DNA of 64,000 bases from Micrococcus cohnii (lineage in GTDB: Bacteria > Actinomycetota > Actinomycetes > Actinomycetales > Micrococcaceae), in NCBI RefSeq assembly GCF_014205175.1, contig NZ_JACHNA010000001.1:868001-932000 (forward strand). The letters are read 5' to 3'. Below the pieces are notes generated by a model that searched no databases, was not told the origin of the DNA, and saw only the letters and a program-made list of their open reading frames with translations. This document shows, in pieces, positions 7,556-16,485 of the stretch; position 1 is the first letter of the stretch, and the number at the start of each line of letters is the position of its first letter. A program made the position numbers and the translations under genes.

Positions 7556-7837
7556 ATGGTGACCGCCATCGTCATGATCAAGACCGCCAAGGCTGGCATT
7601 CCGGAGACGGCCCAGCGCATCGCGGACATCGAGGGCGTGAGCAGCGTCTACTCCGTCACCGGCTCTTGGGATCTGGTGGCCATGGTCCAGCTGCGCCGCT
7701 ATGAGGACCTCGACTCCGTCATCGCCGACCAGCTGTCGAAGGTGGATGGGATCCAGGACACCGAGACGATGCTCGCCTTCCGGGCCTACTCCCCCCAGGA
7801 CCTGGACGAGGGCTGGGCCCTGGGGTTCGAGGACTGA
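7556..7837 (+). CDS. Stand-alone Lrp/AsnC effector-binding domain protein
   Basis: A 93-aa protein matching only the C-terminal RAM/AsnC ligand-binding domain of Lrp-family regulators: MVTAIVMIKTAKAG, then a GVSSVYSVTGSWDLVAMVQ strand pair and a helical middle. There is no helix-turn-helix, so it cannot bind DNA on its own as Lrp does; such small proteins may bind amino acids or mix with full Lrp subunits. The ATG at 7556 follows GAAAGGAC at good spacing, and conservation begins there rather than at the ATG at 7502. It is convergent with trpD; in many actinobacteria the same pair lies beside ctaE/qcr, so the location is conserved. Confidence 0.85.
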   Translation: MVTAIVMIKTAKAGIPETAQRIADIEGVSSVYSVTGSWDLVAMVQLRRYEDLDSVIADQLSKVDGIQDTETMLAFRAYSPQDLDEGWALGFED

Positions 7838-7921
7838 TCTCAGCCGCACCCCGGCGCTCCCCCGCCGCGCCGCCACGACGCCGTGACGGCCCGGCCTCCG
7901 GGTCCCGACCGCCACGTGCGC

Positions 7922-8977
7922 TCAACTGCGCGAGAAACGCACCCACCGTTCGAGGGCCTGCGCGGCGGCGCCCGAGTCGATGGACTCTCGAGCGATCTCC
8001 ATCTTCTCCGCGACCCGACGGTCGAACGGTGCGTCGGCCGTCTCGTCGAAACAGACGAGTCCGACCGCCGCATTCAGCAGCACGGCGTCCCTGACGGGCC
8101 CGCGCTCCCCCGCCAGGAGTCTGCGTGCGATGTCCGCGTTGTGCGCGCCGTCTTTGCCGGCCAGCGCCTCGACACTCGTCAGGTCGATCCCGTGTTCGCG
8201 CGGGTCCAACCGATGCTCTCGGACCTCATCGCGGACCTCCCACACGGTGGAGAGCCCGGAGGTCGTGATCTTGTCGCGGCCGTCGTCGCCACGGAACACC
8301 GCGCCGCGCACGCCTCGCTGCGCCAACACCCCGGCCAGAAGAGGGGCCATGTCCGCAGAGGAACAGCCCAGGGCCTGCGCGTCCACGCGGGCCGGGTTGC
8401 TCAGGGGGCCGAGGAAGTTGAACACCGTCGGCACGCCCAGTTGCTTGCGGGCCGGGGCCACCGAACGCATCGACGGGTGGTACTTCTGGGCGAACAGAAA
8501 GGTCAGACCGACCTCATGCGCGCACCGACGCGCCCGATCCGCGTCCATGTCCAGGTCCACGCCCAGCGCTTCGATCACGTCGGCCGCTCCCGCCGTGGAC
8601 GACGCTCCGCGGTTGCCGTGCTTGACCACCCGCACTCCGGCGCCGGCAGCCACGAGCGAGGACATCGTCGAGATGTTGACTGTGCCGAGGCGGTCTCCCC
8701 CGGTGCCGACAATGTCCAGAATCGGGCCGACGACCTCCACGGGACGGGCTCGGGCCTGCATGACCTGGACCAGCGCGGACAGCTCCGTGACGGTGACGCC
8801 CTTCGCCGCGAGCCCGAGCAGAAAGGCGCCGATTTGAGCGTCGGCGGCATTGCCGCTCATCATCTCCTCCATCGCCCAGCCCGCCTGAGCCTCGGACAGG
8901 TCCGCAGAGCTCAGCAGCGCACTCAGGACGGTGGTCCAGCTGTGGTCGTCGACAGCATCGTCTCGCATGGTATGCAC
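7922..8977 (-). CDS. trpD: Anthranilate phosphoribosyltransferase
   Basis: Transfers phosphoribose from PRPP to anthranilate, second committed step of tryptophan synthesis, in the cytoplasm. The 351-aa protein shows the N-terminal helical domain, GTGGDRLGTVNIST (PRPP pyrophosphate loop), KHGNRGASSTAG (anthranilate/PRPP site) and the long conserved block from FLFAQKYHPSMR to FNFLGPLSNPAR. I place the start at GTG 8977, exactly 7 nt after TAGGGT; ATG 8968 is three codons inside and equally possible, whereas the longest open frame (to 9319) runs through the ctaE start and is not credible. It stands alone, away from other trp genes, as is usual in actinobacteria. Confidence 0.95.
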   Translation of the reverse strand: MHTMRDDAVDDHSWTTVLSALLSSADLSEAQAGWAMEEMMSGNAADAQIGAFLLGLAAKGVTVTELSALVQVMQARARPVEVVGPILDIVGTGGDRLGTVNISTMSSLVAAGAGVRVVKHGNRGASSTAGAADVIEALGVDLDMDADRARRCAHEVGLTFLFAQKYHPSMRSVAPARKQLGVPTVFNFLGPLSNPARVDAQALGCSSADMAPLLAGVLAQRGVRGAVFRGDDGRDKITTSGLSTVWEVRDEVREHRLDPREHGIDLTSVEALAGKDGAHNADIARRLLAGERGPVRDAVLLNAAVGLVCFDETADAPFDRRVAEKMEIARESIDSGAAAQALERWVRFSRS

Positions 8978-8984
8978 GGGCTCG

Positions 8985-8990
8985 ACCCTA
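8985..8990 (-). promoter_or_regulatory. -10 element for trpD
   Basis: TAGGGT on the minus strand, 7 nt before GTG 8977; supports leaderless translation from that GTG. Confidence 0.45.
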
Positions 8991-9130
8991 CCGAGGCGTC
9001 GCGCAGACCACCATGATTCTGAACGTTGACTGAACGCTGACCCCACGGTTGCCCACAATTCGTTGCGCGCGACGGTCAGGGAGGGTGCGACACGGTAGTT
9101 TCGGTTTATGCGCGCGGGGGCCTTAGGGGC

Positions 9131-9136
9131 CATAAT
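9131..9136 (+). promoter_or_regulatory. -10 element for ctaE inside a near-palindrome
   Basis: CATAAT lies 6 nt before the GTG at 9143 and in the centre of GGCCATAATGGCC (9128-9140), whose outer arms are complementary. A dimeric regulator could compete with polymerase here. Confidence 0.4.
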
Positions 9137-9142
9137 GGCCAG

Positions 9143-9784
9143 GTGACCACTGCAACTCCCACACTCCATCAGGCCGCGCCCACCGGGCTCCCGAGCCGTC
9201 CCAACATGGTGCAAGTCGGCACCATGGTGTGGCTGGCGAGCGAGCTCATGTTCTTCGGCGGCCTCTTCGCCATGTATTTCACCCTGCGCTCCACGTCCCC
9301 GGAGCTCTGGGCGAACCACACTGAGCTGCTCAACGTGCCGCTGGCCGCCGCGAACACAACGATCCTCGTGCTCTCCTCGTTCACGGCTCAGTTCGGCGTG
9401 CTCGCCGCCGAGCGCCTACAGCCCCGCCGCACCGGCGGCCTGTTCGCCATCAAGAGCTGGGGCATGGTCGAGTGGTTCATCCTCACCTTCATCATGGGCT
9501 CGATCTTCGTGTCCGTGCAGGCCTACGAGTACGCCGTGCTCGTCTCCGAAGGTGTGACGATCGCTGCCAACGCTTACGGCTCGGCGTTCTACATCACCAC
9601 CGGCTTCCACGCGATCCACGTGACCGGCGGCCTGATCGCCTTCCTGATGATCATCGGTCGCGCGTACCTCGCCAAGCGCTTCGGGCACCATGAGGCCACG
9701 AGCGCCATCGTCGTGTCCTACTACTGGCACTTCGTTGACGTCGTGTGGATTGCCCTGTTCTTCATCGTCTACTTCCTGCGGTAA
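9143..9784 (+). CDS. ctaE: Cytochrome c oxidase subunit III
   Basis: Membrane subunit of the aa3 oxidase that stabilises subunit I and the proton-entry side. The 213-aa protein has five predicted helices, the short form typical of actinobacteria, with family motifs [26 protein letters not shown] and [10 protein letters not shown]. The GTG start is fixed by the -10 six bases upstream and by the beginning of conserved sequence. It leads the ctaE-qcrC-qcrA-qcrB cluster, which in actinobacteria forms a bcc-aa3 supercomplex; subunits I, II and IV are on the opposite strand at 14378-17405. Confidence 0.96.
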   Translation: MTTATPTLHQAAPTGLPSRPNMVQVGTMVWLASELMFFGGLFAMYFTLRSTSPELWANHTELLNVPLAAANTTILVLSSFTAQFGVLAAERLQPRRTGGLFAIKSWGMVEWFILTFIMGSIFVSVQAYEYAVLVSEGVTIAANAYGSAFYITTGFHAIHVTGGLIAFLMIIGRAYLAKRFGHHEATSAIVVSYYWHFVDVVWIALFFIVYFLR

Positions 9785-9817
9785 GACGAGACACGCTCAC
9801 CACCTCCGCACCTGAGG

Positions 9818-9847
9818 CGAATCTGTCGGGTGCATCCCGACGATTCG
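9818..9847 (+). promoter_or_regulatory. Intercistronic stem-loop between ctaE and qcrC
   Basis: CGAATCTGTCGGG, loop TGCAT, CCCGACGATTCG: two paired blocks (6 and 5 bp) with one mismatch or bulge, ending 22 nt before the qcrC GTG. There is no U-tract; it may set the ctaE/qcr transcript ratio or protect a processed end. Confidence 0.35.
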
Positions 9848-9869
9848 GACGACAACGTAAGGAACCACT

Positions 9870-10676
9870 GTGAAGGCACTATCGCAGCATCGACGCCACC
9901 CGCTCATGGGTCTGGCTCTGCTCCTGCTGGGGCTCCTGGTGACCGGCGGCCTGTACTCGGTCGCCAGCACGGTCAACCAGGCCCAGGCGGCCGACAAGGT
10001 CACGACGGCCGCCTCGAGCGATGAGATCGCCGAGGGCGAGAAGCTCTTCAACGCCAACTGCGCCTCCTGCCACGGCATGGGCGCCGACGGCGGCCCCTCC
10101 GGCCCGTCGCTGATCGGCGTGGGCGCGGCGTCGGTCGACTTCCAGGTCGGCACCGGCCGCATGCCGATGCAGATGAACGGCCCTCAGGCCCGCCAGAAGG
10201 AGCCGCAGTTCAATGAGGAGCAGACGGCCCAGCTGGCTGCCTACGTTGCCTCGCTCGGCGCCGGCCCGGCCGTCCCCGAGGAGGAGCACCTGGACACGAA
10301 CCACGAGGACGTGAACGTGGCCAGGGGCGGCGACCTGTTCCGCATCAACTGCGCCATGTGCCACAACGCGGCCGCTGCCGGCGGCGCGCTCACCCGCGGC
10401 AAGTTCGCCCCGACCCTGCAGGGCGTGGATGAGAAGCACATCTACGAGGCCATGCAGACCGGCCCGCAGAACATGCCCGTGTTCGGCGACGGCAACCTGA
10501 AGCCCGAGGACAAGCGCGACATCATCGCCTACCTCAAGACGATCGAGAACAACGGCTCGCCCGGCGGCCTGTCACTCGGCTCGCTCGGCCCGGTGTCCGA
10601 GGGCCTGTTCATCTGGACCGCGGGCCTGGCCATCATCATCGGCTTCATGGTCTGGCTGACCTCTCGGTCCTCCTGA
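9870..10676 (+). CDS. qcrC: Dihaem cytochrome c subunit of the bcc complex
   Basis: A 268-aa membrane-anchored dihaem cytochrome c that carries electrons from the Rieske/cytochrome b part directly to the CuA site of the oxidase, replacing a soluble cytochrome c. Haem motifs are CASCH (64-68) and CAMCH (161-165). The protein has an N-terminal membrane segment (about 11-32) and a C-terminal helix (about 240-262), so both haem domains are outside the membrane. Start is GTG 9870 with AAGGAACC upstream. Followed by qcrA after 81 bp. Confidence 0.96.
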   Translation: MKALSQHRRHPLMGLALLLLGLLVTGGLYSVASTVNQAQAADKVTTAASSDEIAEGEKLFNANCASCHGMGADGGPSGPSLIGVGAASVDFQVGTGRMPMQMNGPQARQKEPQFNEEQTAQLAAYVASLGAGPAVPEEEHLDTNHEDVNVARGGDLFRINCAMCHNAAAAGGALTRGKFAPTLQGVDEKHIYEAMQTGPQNMPVFGDGNLKPEDKRDIIAYLKTIENNGSPGGLSLGSLGPVSEGLFIWTAGLAIIIGFMVWLTSRSS

Positions 10677-10757
10677 ACTCGGTGCCGGGTCGTCCTCACG
10701 CGGCCCGGCCCCACCCAGTCACTGCAGAACATCACTCAAGCAAAGGAAATGGATCAT

Positions 10758-11834
10758 ATGGGCGAGCAAGGCTACGGAGGGACCCAGCGGCCCTCGGACG
10801 CCCTCGAGCATGCCGGTGACCGCACCTCCCGGTACGCGATCGACAACCCGGGCCTGCCTCCGCACCGCCCGCGGCTGGCGGACGAGGATCCGAAGGCGGC
10901 CAAGCGTGCCGAGCGTCAGGTCTCGGTGCTGTTCCTGATCTCCATCGTCGGCACCCTGCTGTTCTTCATCGGCTACTTCGGCGTCGGTCAGATCGGCAAC
11001 AACGAGGGCTTCGACGTCATCCACCTGCAGAACGTGCTGCTCGGCGTGGGCACCGCCCTCGCCATGTTCGGCATCGGCATCGGCATCGTGCACTGGGCGA
11101 AGACGCTCATGCCCGACCACGAGATGGCCGAGGATCGCCACGAGATCCGCACCGAGGCCGACCGTCAGGTCGCCGCCGGGATGGTCCAGGACATCATCGA
11201 CGAGTCCCAGATCAAGCGCCGTCCGCTGCTGCGCAACACCATGATCGGCGCGATGCTGCTGGCTCCCCTGCCGTTCATCGCCGTGTTCCGCGACCTCGAC
11301 GACACCGACAACTTCTCCGACAAGGAGACCGAGAACTTCGGCGTCGAGCGCTTCCGCCACACCATGTGGGCCGAGGGCGTCCGCCTCGTCCGTGACCCCA
11401 CCGGCGCGCCGATCAAGGCCTCCGACGTCACCCTCGGCTCCGCCGTGCACGTGATCCCCGAGGGCCTGAACGAGCTCCACGAGGGCAAGCTGAACGAGAA
11501 GGCCAAGGCCGTCGTTCTGCTGATGCGCCTCGACCCGGCCAAGGTGAACATCTCCCCCGGCCGGGAGAACTGGAATGTGGACGGCATCTTCGCCTACTCC
11601 AAGGTGTGCACGCACGTGGGTTGCCCGATCGCGCTGTACGAGCAGCACACCCACCACCTGCTGTGCCCCTGCCACCAGTCGACCTTCGACCTGACGCAGG
11701 AGTGCAAGGTCATCTTCGGCCCTGCCAGCCACGCGCTGCCGCAGCTGCCGATCGCCGTGAACGATGAGGGCTTCCTGGTCGCCCAGAGCGACTTCCATGA
11801 GCCCGTTGGTCCTGTCTACTGGGAGCGTGGCTGA
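10758..11834 (+). CDS. qcrA: Rieske iron-sulfur subunit of the bcc complex
   Basis: Takes one electron from menaquinol at the cytochrome b site and gives it to QcrC. Three N-terminal membrane helices (the actinobacterial form; most bacteria have one) precede the Rieske fold, where Cys284 and His286 (CTHVGC) with Cys303 and His306 (CPCH) bind the 2Fe-2S cluster and Cys289/Cys305 can form the disulfide. An ATG at 10749 lies in frame 9 nt upstream, but AAAGGAA runs almost into it; spacing favours ATG 10758 (358 aa). Its stop is 5 bp before qcrB, and the qcrB ribosome site (GGGAG) is inside its last codons. Confidence 0.95.
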   Translation: MGEQGYGGTQRPSDALEHAGDRTSRYAIDNPGLPPHRPRLADEDPKAAKRAERQVSVLFLISIVGTLLFFIGYFGVGQIGNNEGFDVIHLQNVLLGVGTALAMFGIGIGIVHWAKTLMPDHEMAEDRHEIRTEADRQVAAGMVQDIIDESQIKRRPLLRNTMIGAMLLAPLPFIAVFRDLDDTDNFSDKETENFGVERFRHTMWAEGVRLVRDPTGAPIKASDVTLGSAVHVIPEGLNELHEGKLNEKAKAVVLLMRLDPAKVNISPGRENWNVDGIFAYSKVCTHVGCPIALYEQHTHHLLCPCHQSTFDLTQECKVIFGPASHALPQLPIAVNDEGFLVAQSDFHEPVGPVYWERG

Positions 11835-11839
11835 TCACA

Positions 11840-13537
11840 ATGAGCACAACCGCCAACGATTACCGCCCGGCCACCCAGACGGGCCGCCTGGCGAACTACC
11901 TGGACACCCGCGTCGGGCTCTCCCCGATCGTCAAGGAGTTCGGTCGCAAGATCTTCCCGGACCACTGGACGTTCATGTTCGGCGAGGTGGCGATGTACAG
12001 CTTCGTCATCCTGCTGGTCTCGGGTGCGTTCCTGACGTTCTTCTTCGACCCGTCCATGGCCCATGTGACGTACGAAGGCGCCTACGCCCCGCTGTACGGC
12101 GTGGAGATGTCGGCGGCCATGGCCTCCACCCTGGACATCTCCTTCGACGTCCGCGGCGGCCTGTTCATGCGTCAGCTGCACCACTGGTCCGCGCTGCTGT
12201 TCGTGGCCGCGATGTCCGTGCACATGCTGCGCGTGTTCTTCACCGGCGCGTTCCGTCGCCCGCGTGAGCTGAACTGGCTCGTAGGCTGCGGTCTGCTCAT
12301 GATGGGCTGGGCCGCCGGATTCACCGGCTACTCCCTCCCGGATGACGTGCTCTCCGGCAACGGTCTGCGCATCATCGACGGCATCCTGAAGGCGCTGCCC
12401 CTGGTGGGCTCGCACCTGTCGATGTTCCTGTTCGGCGGCGAGTTCCCCGGATACAACGTGATCGGCCGCCTGTACGCGCTGCACATCATGATCGTCCCGG
12501 CGATCATCATCCTGCTGATCGTCGTGCACCTGTTCATGGTCGTCACCCACAAGCACACCCAGTACCCGGGGCCGGGCCGCACGGAGAACAACGTGGTCGG
12601 CTACCCGGTCGGCCCGGTCTACGCGGCCAAGGCCGGTGGCTTCTTCTTCATCGTCTTCGGCGTGCTGGCGCTGATCGCCGGTCTCGTGCAGATCAACGGC
12701 ATCTGGGTCTACGGCCCCTACGATCCCTCCCCGGTCTCCGCCGGCACTCAGCCCGACTGGTACATCGGCATGTTCGACGGCGCTCTGCGCCTGATGCCGG
12801 GCATGATCGGCGACTTCAGCTTCCTGTGGAACATCCCGATGCCGTGGGGCTCCTCGGTGTCCCTGCCCATGGGCGTTCTGCTGCCGCTGGTTCCGGCCGG
12901 TGCGCTCATCGTCGGCATGATGGCCTGGCCGTGGATCGAGCGGTGGATCACCAAGGACGACCGCGAGCACCACATCCTGGATCGTCCGCGCAACGCCCCG
13001 ACCCGCACGGGCATCGGTGTCGCCGGCGTGATCTTCTACTGCACCATGTGGGCTGCCGCGTCCTCGGACCTGATCGCGACGCATTTCCAGCTGTCGCTGA
13101 ACGACGTGCTCTACTTCCTGCGCGCGCTGTTCTTCCTCGGGCCGATCATCGGCTTCCTGATCACCCGTCGGATCTGCCTGGCGCTGCAGCGCAAGGACCG
13201 CGAGCTGGTGCTCCACGGCCATGAGGCCGGCGTCATCGAGATGTCCCCTGAGGGCGGCTTCCACGAGCGTCATCGCCAGCTCACCGACTATGAGCTGTAC
13301 CGCCTGGTCTCCTTCGACAGCCCGCGTCCGCTGCCGGCAACGCCGAACCGCAAGGGCAAGGTGACCGGTCTCGAGAAGGCCCGCGCCGGCTTCTCCCGCC
13401 TCTTCTACGAGGAGCGCGTGGAGCCGGTGTCCCGGGACGAGCTGGTCGAGGCTCGTTCCCACGACCACGTCTCCCACGGCGAGGACCTCGAGTTCTACGA
13501 GATCCAGAACAACCGTCAGGTGGGCGGCCACCACTGA
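11840..13537 (+). CDS. qcrB: Cytochrome b subunit of the bcc complex
   Basis: Membrane core of the bcc complex: oxidises menaquinol, reduces it at the opposite side through two b haems and feeds QcrA. The 565-aa protein has eight or nine predicted helices, paired haem histidines in LHHWSALLFVAAMSVHMLR and in IVVHLFMVVTHKH, and the Qo-site motif PDWY (PEWY in mitochondria). A hydrophilic C-terminal extension of about 120 residues is usual for actinobacteria. Target of imidazopyridine-class inhibitors in mycobacteria (family knowledge). Last gene of the cluster; a strong terminator starts 20 bp after the stop. Confidence 0.97.
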   Translation: MSTTANDYRPATQTGRLANYLDTRVGLSPIVKEFGRKIFPDHWTFMFGEVAMYSFVILLVSGAFLTFFFDPSMAHVTYEGAYAPLYGVEMSAAMASTLDISFDVRGGLFMRQLHHWSALLFVAAMSVHMLRVFFTGAFRRPRELNWLVGCGLLMMGWAAGFTGYSLPDDVLSGNGLRIIDGILKALPLVGSHLSMFLFGGEFPGYNVIGRLYALHIMIVPAIIILLIVVHLFMVVTHKHTQYPGPGRTENNVVGYPVGPVYAAKAGGFFFIVFGVLALIAGLVQINGIWVYGPYDPSPVSAGTQPDWYIGMFDGALRLMPGMIGDFSFLWNIPMPWGSSVSLPMGVLLPLVPAGALIVGMMAWPWIERWITKDDREHHILDRPRNAPTRTGIGVAGVIFYCTMWAAASSDLIATHFQLSLNDVLYFLRALFFLGPIIGFLITRRICLALQRKDRELVLHGHEAGVIEMSPEGGFHERHRQLTDYELYRLVSFDSPRPLPATPNRKGKVTGLEKARAGFSRLFYEERVEPVSRDELVEARSHDHVSHGEDLEFYEIQNNRQVGGHH

Positions 13538-13556
13538 GGTGAGCTGACCTGACGTC

Positions 13557-13590
13557 AAGGGCCCCGCATCCTTTCGGATGCGGGGCCCTT
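13557..13590 (+). terminator. Intrinsic terminator after qcrB
   Basis: Perfect 15-bp stem AAGGGCCCCGCATCC with loop TTTC and its complement, ending in CCCTTCTCT. The stem starts with AA and ends with TT, so it could act on both strands. Confidence 0.85.
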
Positions 13591-13675
13591 CTCTGTGTGC
13601 TCCGCTTGCGGCGCTGTTTCCGAGTTGCGTCCCCTGCGGGCTGGATTGGGCACGAGCATCGAACCAGCCTGAAAC

Positions 13676-13701
13676 CGTCGGTATGCGGGTCCATACCGAC
13701 G
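13676..13701. repeat. Inverted repeat with 10-bp perfect arms
   Basis: CGTCGGTATG, six-base centre CGGGTC, CATACCGACG. No U-tract follows, so it is more like an operator or an RNA hairpin than a terminator. It lies 139 bp after the qcrB stop with no gene behind it. Confidence 0.5.
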
Positions 13702-14214
13702 CAACCACGATGCGTTCGACAACCAATCAGGCTCCGCTCGTCACGCCGCGCGGAGCGTGCCGAGCCTTGCCCGGGCGAGATCGGAGTGCTGGCCCCCGGC
13801 ATGCGCCGCAGCCGCTCTGCGCCAGTCACGGTGCTCACGGCGCCGTACGACGGCGTCTGTGACCGGCTGGCGGGCGCACAGTGCCGGAAACCACGCCTCT
13901 GCGACACCTGCTGGCGCTGCATGAAAACTCACCGTCGGGTCAGCTCATACGCCCACCAGATTCACCGGGAGTGCCTCGCAGCGACGATGCCCGCGCTTGC
14001 GCCCCTTCCAGCTCCCCATTTGATCACAGCGCTCTGAGCCCCCGGTGGACAGGCACCGATATGGATCCTGTCGGCAGACGTGTGCCACGAGAGAGGGGGG
14101 GCACCGCACCGCAGGCATCAAGCGCTGCGCAGGGCTAGCAGCTCCGGGGCCCCGTCTGTCCTGCCACTTCCCCGTCTGACGTCACCGGGCGCCACTGCGC
14201 CCAGGACACTCTCC

Positions 14215-14250
14215 CCTTGCCTGGCCCTGTTTACCTTGCCTGGCCCTGTT
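14215..14250 (+). repeat. 17-bp direct repeat, two copies
   Basis: CCTTGCCTGGCCCTGTT occurs at 14215-14231 and 14234-14250 with TA between, a 19-bp period. The core TGGCCC recurs once more just downstream. Confidence 0.6.
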
Positions 14251-14317
14251 CGTCTGGCCCAGTGCCACGCACGTCTCTGCCTGCCGGGGATCCCTTGCTC
14301 TGCAGCATGGACACAAA

Positions 14318-14364
14318 AACGCCTCGGGCCCGGCCCTCCGAGGAGGAACCGGGCCCGAGGCGTT
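14318..14364 (-). terminator. Intrinsic terminator after ctaF
   Basis: Perfect 16-bp stem AACGCCTCGGGCCCGG with a 15-nt loop; on the minus strand it ends in CGTTTTTGTGT, a proper U-tract. It lies 14 bp beyond the ctaF stop and closes ctaC-ctaD-ctaF. Confidence 0.88.
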
Positions 14365-14377
14365 CAGACGGGGCAGG

Positions 14378-14779
14378 TCAGTGCGCGTACTTGCCGCGCG
14401 AGAACTCGTAGACCCAGCCGATGCAGAAGAACATGGACAGAGCGGCGCCAATGATGAACACCCACCAGCCGACCGCCAGCCCGGCGAAGGACACGGCGCA
14501 GCCGAGGCCGAGGCCCAGCGGCCACCAGCTCCACGGCGCGAAGGTGCCGTAAGTGCCCGCGTAGGCGATGATCTCGCCGTCCTCGTCGTCCGACACGCCC
14601 TGTCCGTACCGCTTCTCCGTGGCTTGCAGGTACCAGGCGATCATGAGGCCCATGCCGCCCAGTGCCAGGAGCGCGGGAATCCCGGCCCACTCGGTCCACT
14701 CGGTCCAGAAACCGTAGACGAACCCGACGATCACGAAGAAGACGCCGATGATCCCGAAGATCTTGGCTGCGACGTTCAC
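14378..14779 (-). CDS. ctaF: Cytochrome c oxidase subunit IV, actinobacterial type
   Basis: Small membrane subunit (133 aa) of the aa3 oxidase with four predicted helices and the conserved central stretch [17 protein letters not shown], diagnostic of CtaF in actinobacteria. It is thought to help assemble the oxidase with the bcc complex. Its ATG overlaps the end of ctaD by 4 bp, so translation is coupled. Last gene before the terminator at 14318-14364. Confidence 0.94.
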   Translation of the reverse strand: MNVAAKIFGIIGVFFVIVGFVYGFWTEWTEWAGIPALLALGGMGLMIAWYLQATEKRYGQGVSDDEDGEIIAYAGTYGTFAPWSWWPLGLGLGCAVSFAGLAVGWWVFIIGAALSMFFCIGWVYEFSRGKYAH

Positions 14780-16485
14780 TTGGCCACCTTCTCTCCGAAG
14801 GCCTCAGCGGTGTGCTGCGGCGAATGGGGCGAGAGCTCCGGGTGATGCAGGTCCAGGGCCGGACGCTCCGAGCGGATGCGCGGGATCGAGTGGAAGTTGT
14901 GCCGCGGCGGCGGGCAGGAGGTCGCCCACTCGAGGGAGGCGCCGAAGCCCCACGGATCGTCCACGGTGACCTTCTTGCCGAAACGTGCCGTGATGTACAC
15001 GTTCCAGAAGAACGGGATCATCGACGCGCCGAGGATCAGCGAGAAGACCGTGGAGAACGCGTTCATCCCGGCGAAGTTGTCCTCGATCATGTAGTCGGCG
15101 TAGCGACGCGGCATGCCGATGACGCCCAGCCAGTGCTGGATCAGGAACGTGCCGTGGAAGCCGATGAACAGCATCCAGAACTGGATCTTGCCGAGCTTCT
15201 CGTTGAGCATCTTGCCGGTGAACTTCGGCCACCAGAAGAAGAAGCCGGCGAACATCGCGAACACCACGGTGCCGAAGATGACGTAGTGGAAGTGCGCCAC
15301 GACGAAGTAGGTGTCCGACACGTGGAAGTCCATCGGCGGGGCGGCCAGGATCACGCCGGTCAGACCACCGAAGAGGAAGGTCACCATGAAGCCGAGCGTC
15401 CAGAGCATCGGGTTCTCGAAGGTGATCGAGCCGCGCCACATGGTGCCGATCCAGTTCACGAACTTCACGCCGGTCGGAACCGCGATGAGCATCGTCATCA
15501 GCGAGAAGAACGGCAGGAGCACGGAACCGGTCACGTACATGTGGTGGGCCCACACTGTCACCGACAGCGCGGCGATCGCGGTGGTCGCGAACACCAGCGA
15601 CTTGTAGCCGAAGATCGGCTTGCGCGAGAACACCGGAACGATCTCCGAGACGATGCCGAAGAACGGCAGCGCGATAATGTAGACCTCGGGGTGGCCGAAG
15701 AACCAGAACAGGTGCTGCCACAGGACGGCGCCGCCGTTCTCCGGGTTGAAGATGTGGCCGCCGAAGCGGCGGTCCAGGCCGAGCGCGAAGAGCGCCGAGG
15801 CCAGCGTCGGGAACGCCATCAGGATCAGGATGCCGGTGATCAGCGTGTTCCAGGTGAAGATCGGCATACGCCACATCGTCATGCCCGGGGCGCGCATCGT
15901 CAGGATCGTGGTGATGAAGTTGACGCCACCGAGGATCGTGCCGAAGCCCTGCAGGGCCAGACCGAACACCCAGAGGTCACCGCCGATGCCCGGCGAGTAC
16001 GTCGTGTCCGACAGCGGCGCGTAGGCGAACCAGCCGAAGGAGGCCGCACCCTGCGGGGTGAGGAAGCCGGCGGTAGCGATCAGCGAGCCGAACAGGAAGA
16101 ACCAGAACGCCAGGGCGTTCAGACGCGGGAACGACACATCGGGGGCGCCGATCTGCAGCGGGACCAGCACGTTGGCGAAGCCGACGAACAGCGGCGTCGC
16201 GAACATCAGCAGCATGAGCGTGCCGTGCATGGTGAACAGCTGGTTGTACTGCTCCTTCGTCTGCAGGATCTGCATGCCCGGCTCGAAGAGCTCGGCACGG
16301 ATCAGCAGCGCCATGACGCCGCCGACGCAGAAGAAGACGAAGGACGTGATCAGGTACATGTACCCGAGCGTCTTATGGTCCGTGGTCGTCAGCCAGCTGA
16401 CGACGATCTTGCCGAGGGAGCGAGGCACCACACGCGGCTGGGCCGCGCGGGTCGTCTCCTCCGTCGCGTACTCGTAGGTGGTCAT
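14776..16485 (-). CDS. ctaD: Cytochrome c oxidase subunit I
   Basis: Catalytic subunit of the aa3 oxidase: reduces O2 at the haem a3-CuB site and pumps protons. The 569-aa protein has twelve helices and all metal ligands in view: His in FTMHGTLM (low-spin haem), [10 protein letters not shown] (CuB His with the cross-linked Tyr), AHHMYV (the other two CuB His) and VAHFHYV (haem a3 and haem a). The C-terminal tail of about 50 residues is hydrophilic. Its ATG shares one base with the ctaC stop (TGATG) and its end overlaps ctaF by 4 bp, a tightly coupled trio. Confidence 0.97.
   Translation of the reverse strand: MTTYEYATEETTRAAQPRVVPRSLGKIVVSWLTTTDHKTLGYMYLITSFVFFCVGGVMALLIRAELFEPGMQILQTKEQYNQLFTMHGTLMLLMFATPLFVGFANVLVPLQIGAPDVSFPRLNALAFWFFLFGSLIATAGFLTPQGAASFGWFAYAPLSDTTYSPGIGGDLWVFGLALQGFGTILGGVNFITTILTMRAPGMTMWRMPIFTWNTLITGILILMAFPTLASALFALGLDRRFGGHIFNPENGGAVLWQHLFWFFGHPEVYIIALPFFGIVSEIVPVFSRKPIFGYKSLVFATTAIAALSVTVWAHHMYVTGSVLLPFFSLMTMLIAVPTGVKFVNWIGTMWRGSITFENPMLWTLGFMVTFLFGGLTGVILAAPPMDFHVSDTYFVVAHFHYVIFGTVVFAMFAGFFFWWPKFTGKMLNEKLGKIQFWMLFIGFHGTFLIQHWLGVIGMPRRYADYMIEDNFAGMNAFSTVFSLILGASMIPFFWNVYITARFGKKVTVDDPWGFGASLEWATSCPPPRHNFHSIPRIRSERPALDLHHPELSPHSPQHTAEAFGEKVAK

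Larger units (their letters stand above)
13592..14311. other. Non-coding stretch between the qcr and cta blocks
   Basis: About 720 bp without a convincing gene. Frames such as 13597-14037 (+) have no good ribosome site and no recognisable domain, and the codon bias is unlike the neighbours. It holds an inverted repeat with 10-bp arms (13676-13701) and a 17-bp tandem repeat (14215-14250), described separately. It may contain degraded sequence or an unrecognised RNA. Confidence 0.5.

Noticed and set aside
11816-13726. 636-codon open frame on the minus strand opposite qcrB
   Set aside because: Antisense shadow of qcrB; no domain, no ribosome site, and the qcrB frame is conserved throughout.
13597-14037. 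146-codon ORF with a CRKPRLCDTCWRC cluster after qcrB
   Set aside because: The cysteine cluster first looked like a small zinc-binding protein, but there is no ribosome site or leaderless -10, the rest is low-complexity, and a terminator lies just upstream.
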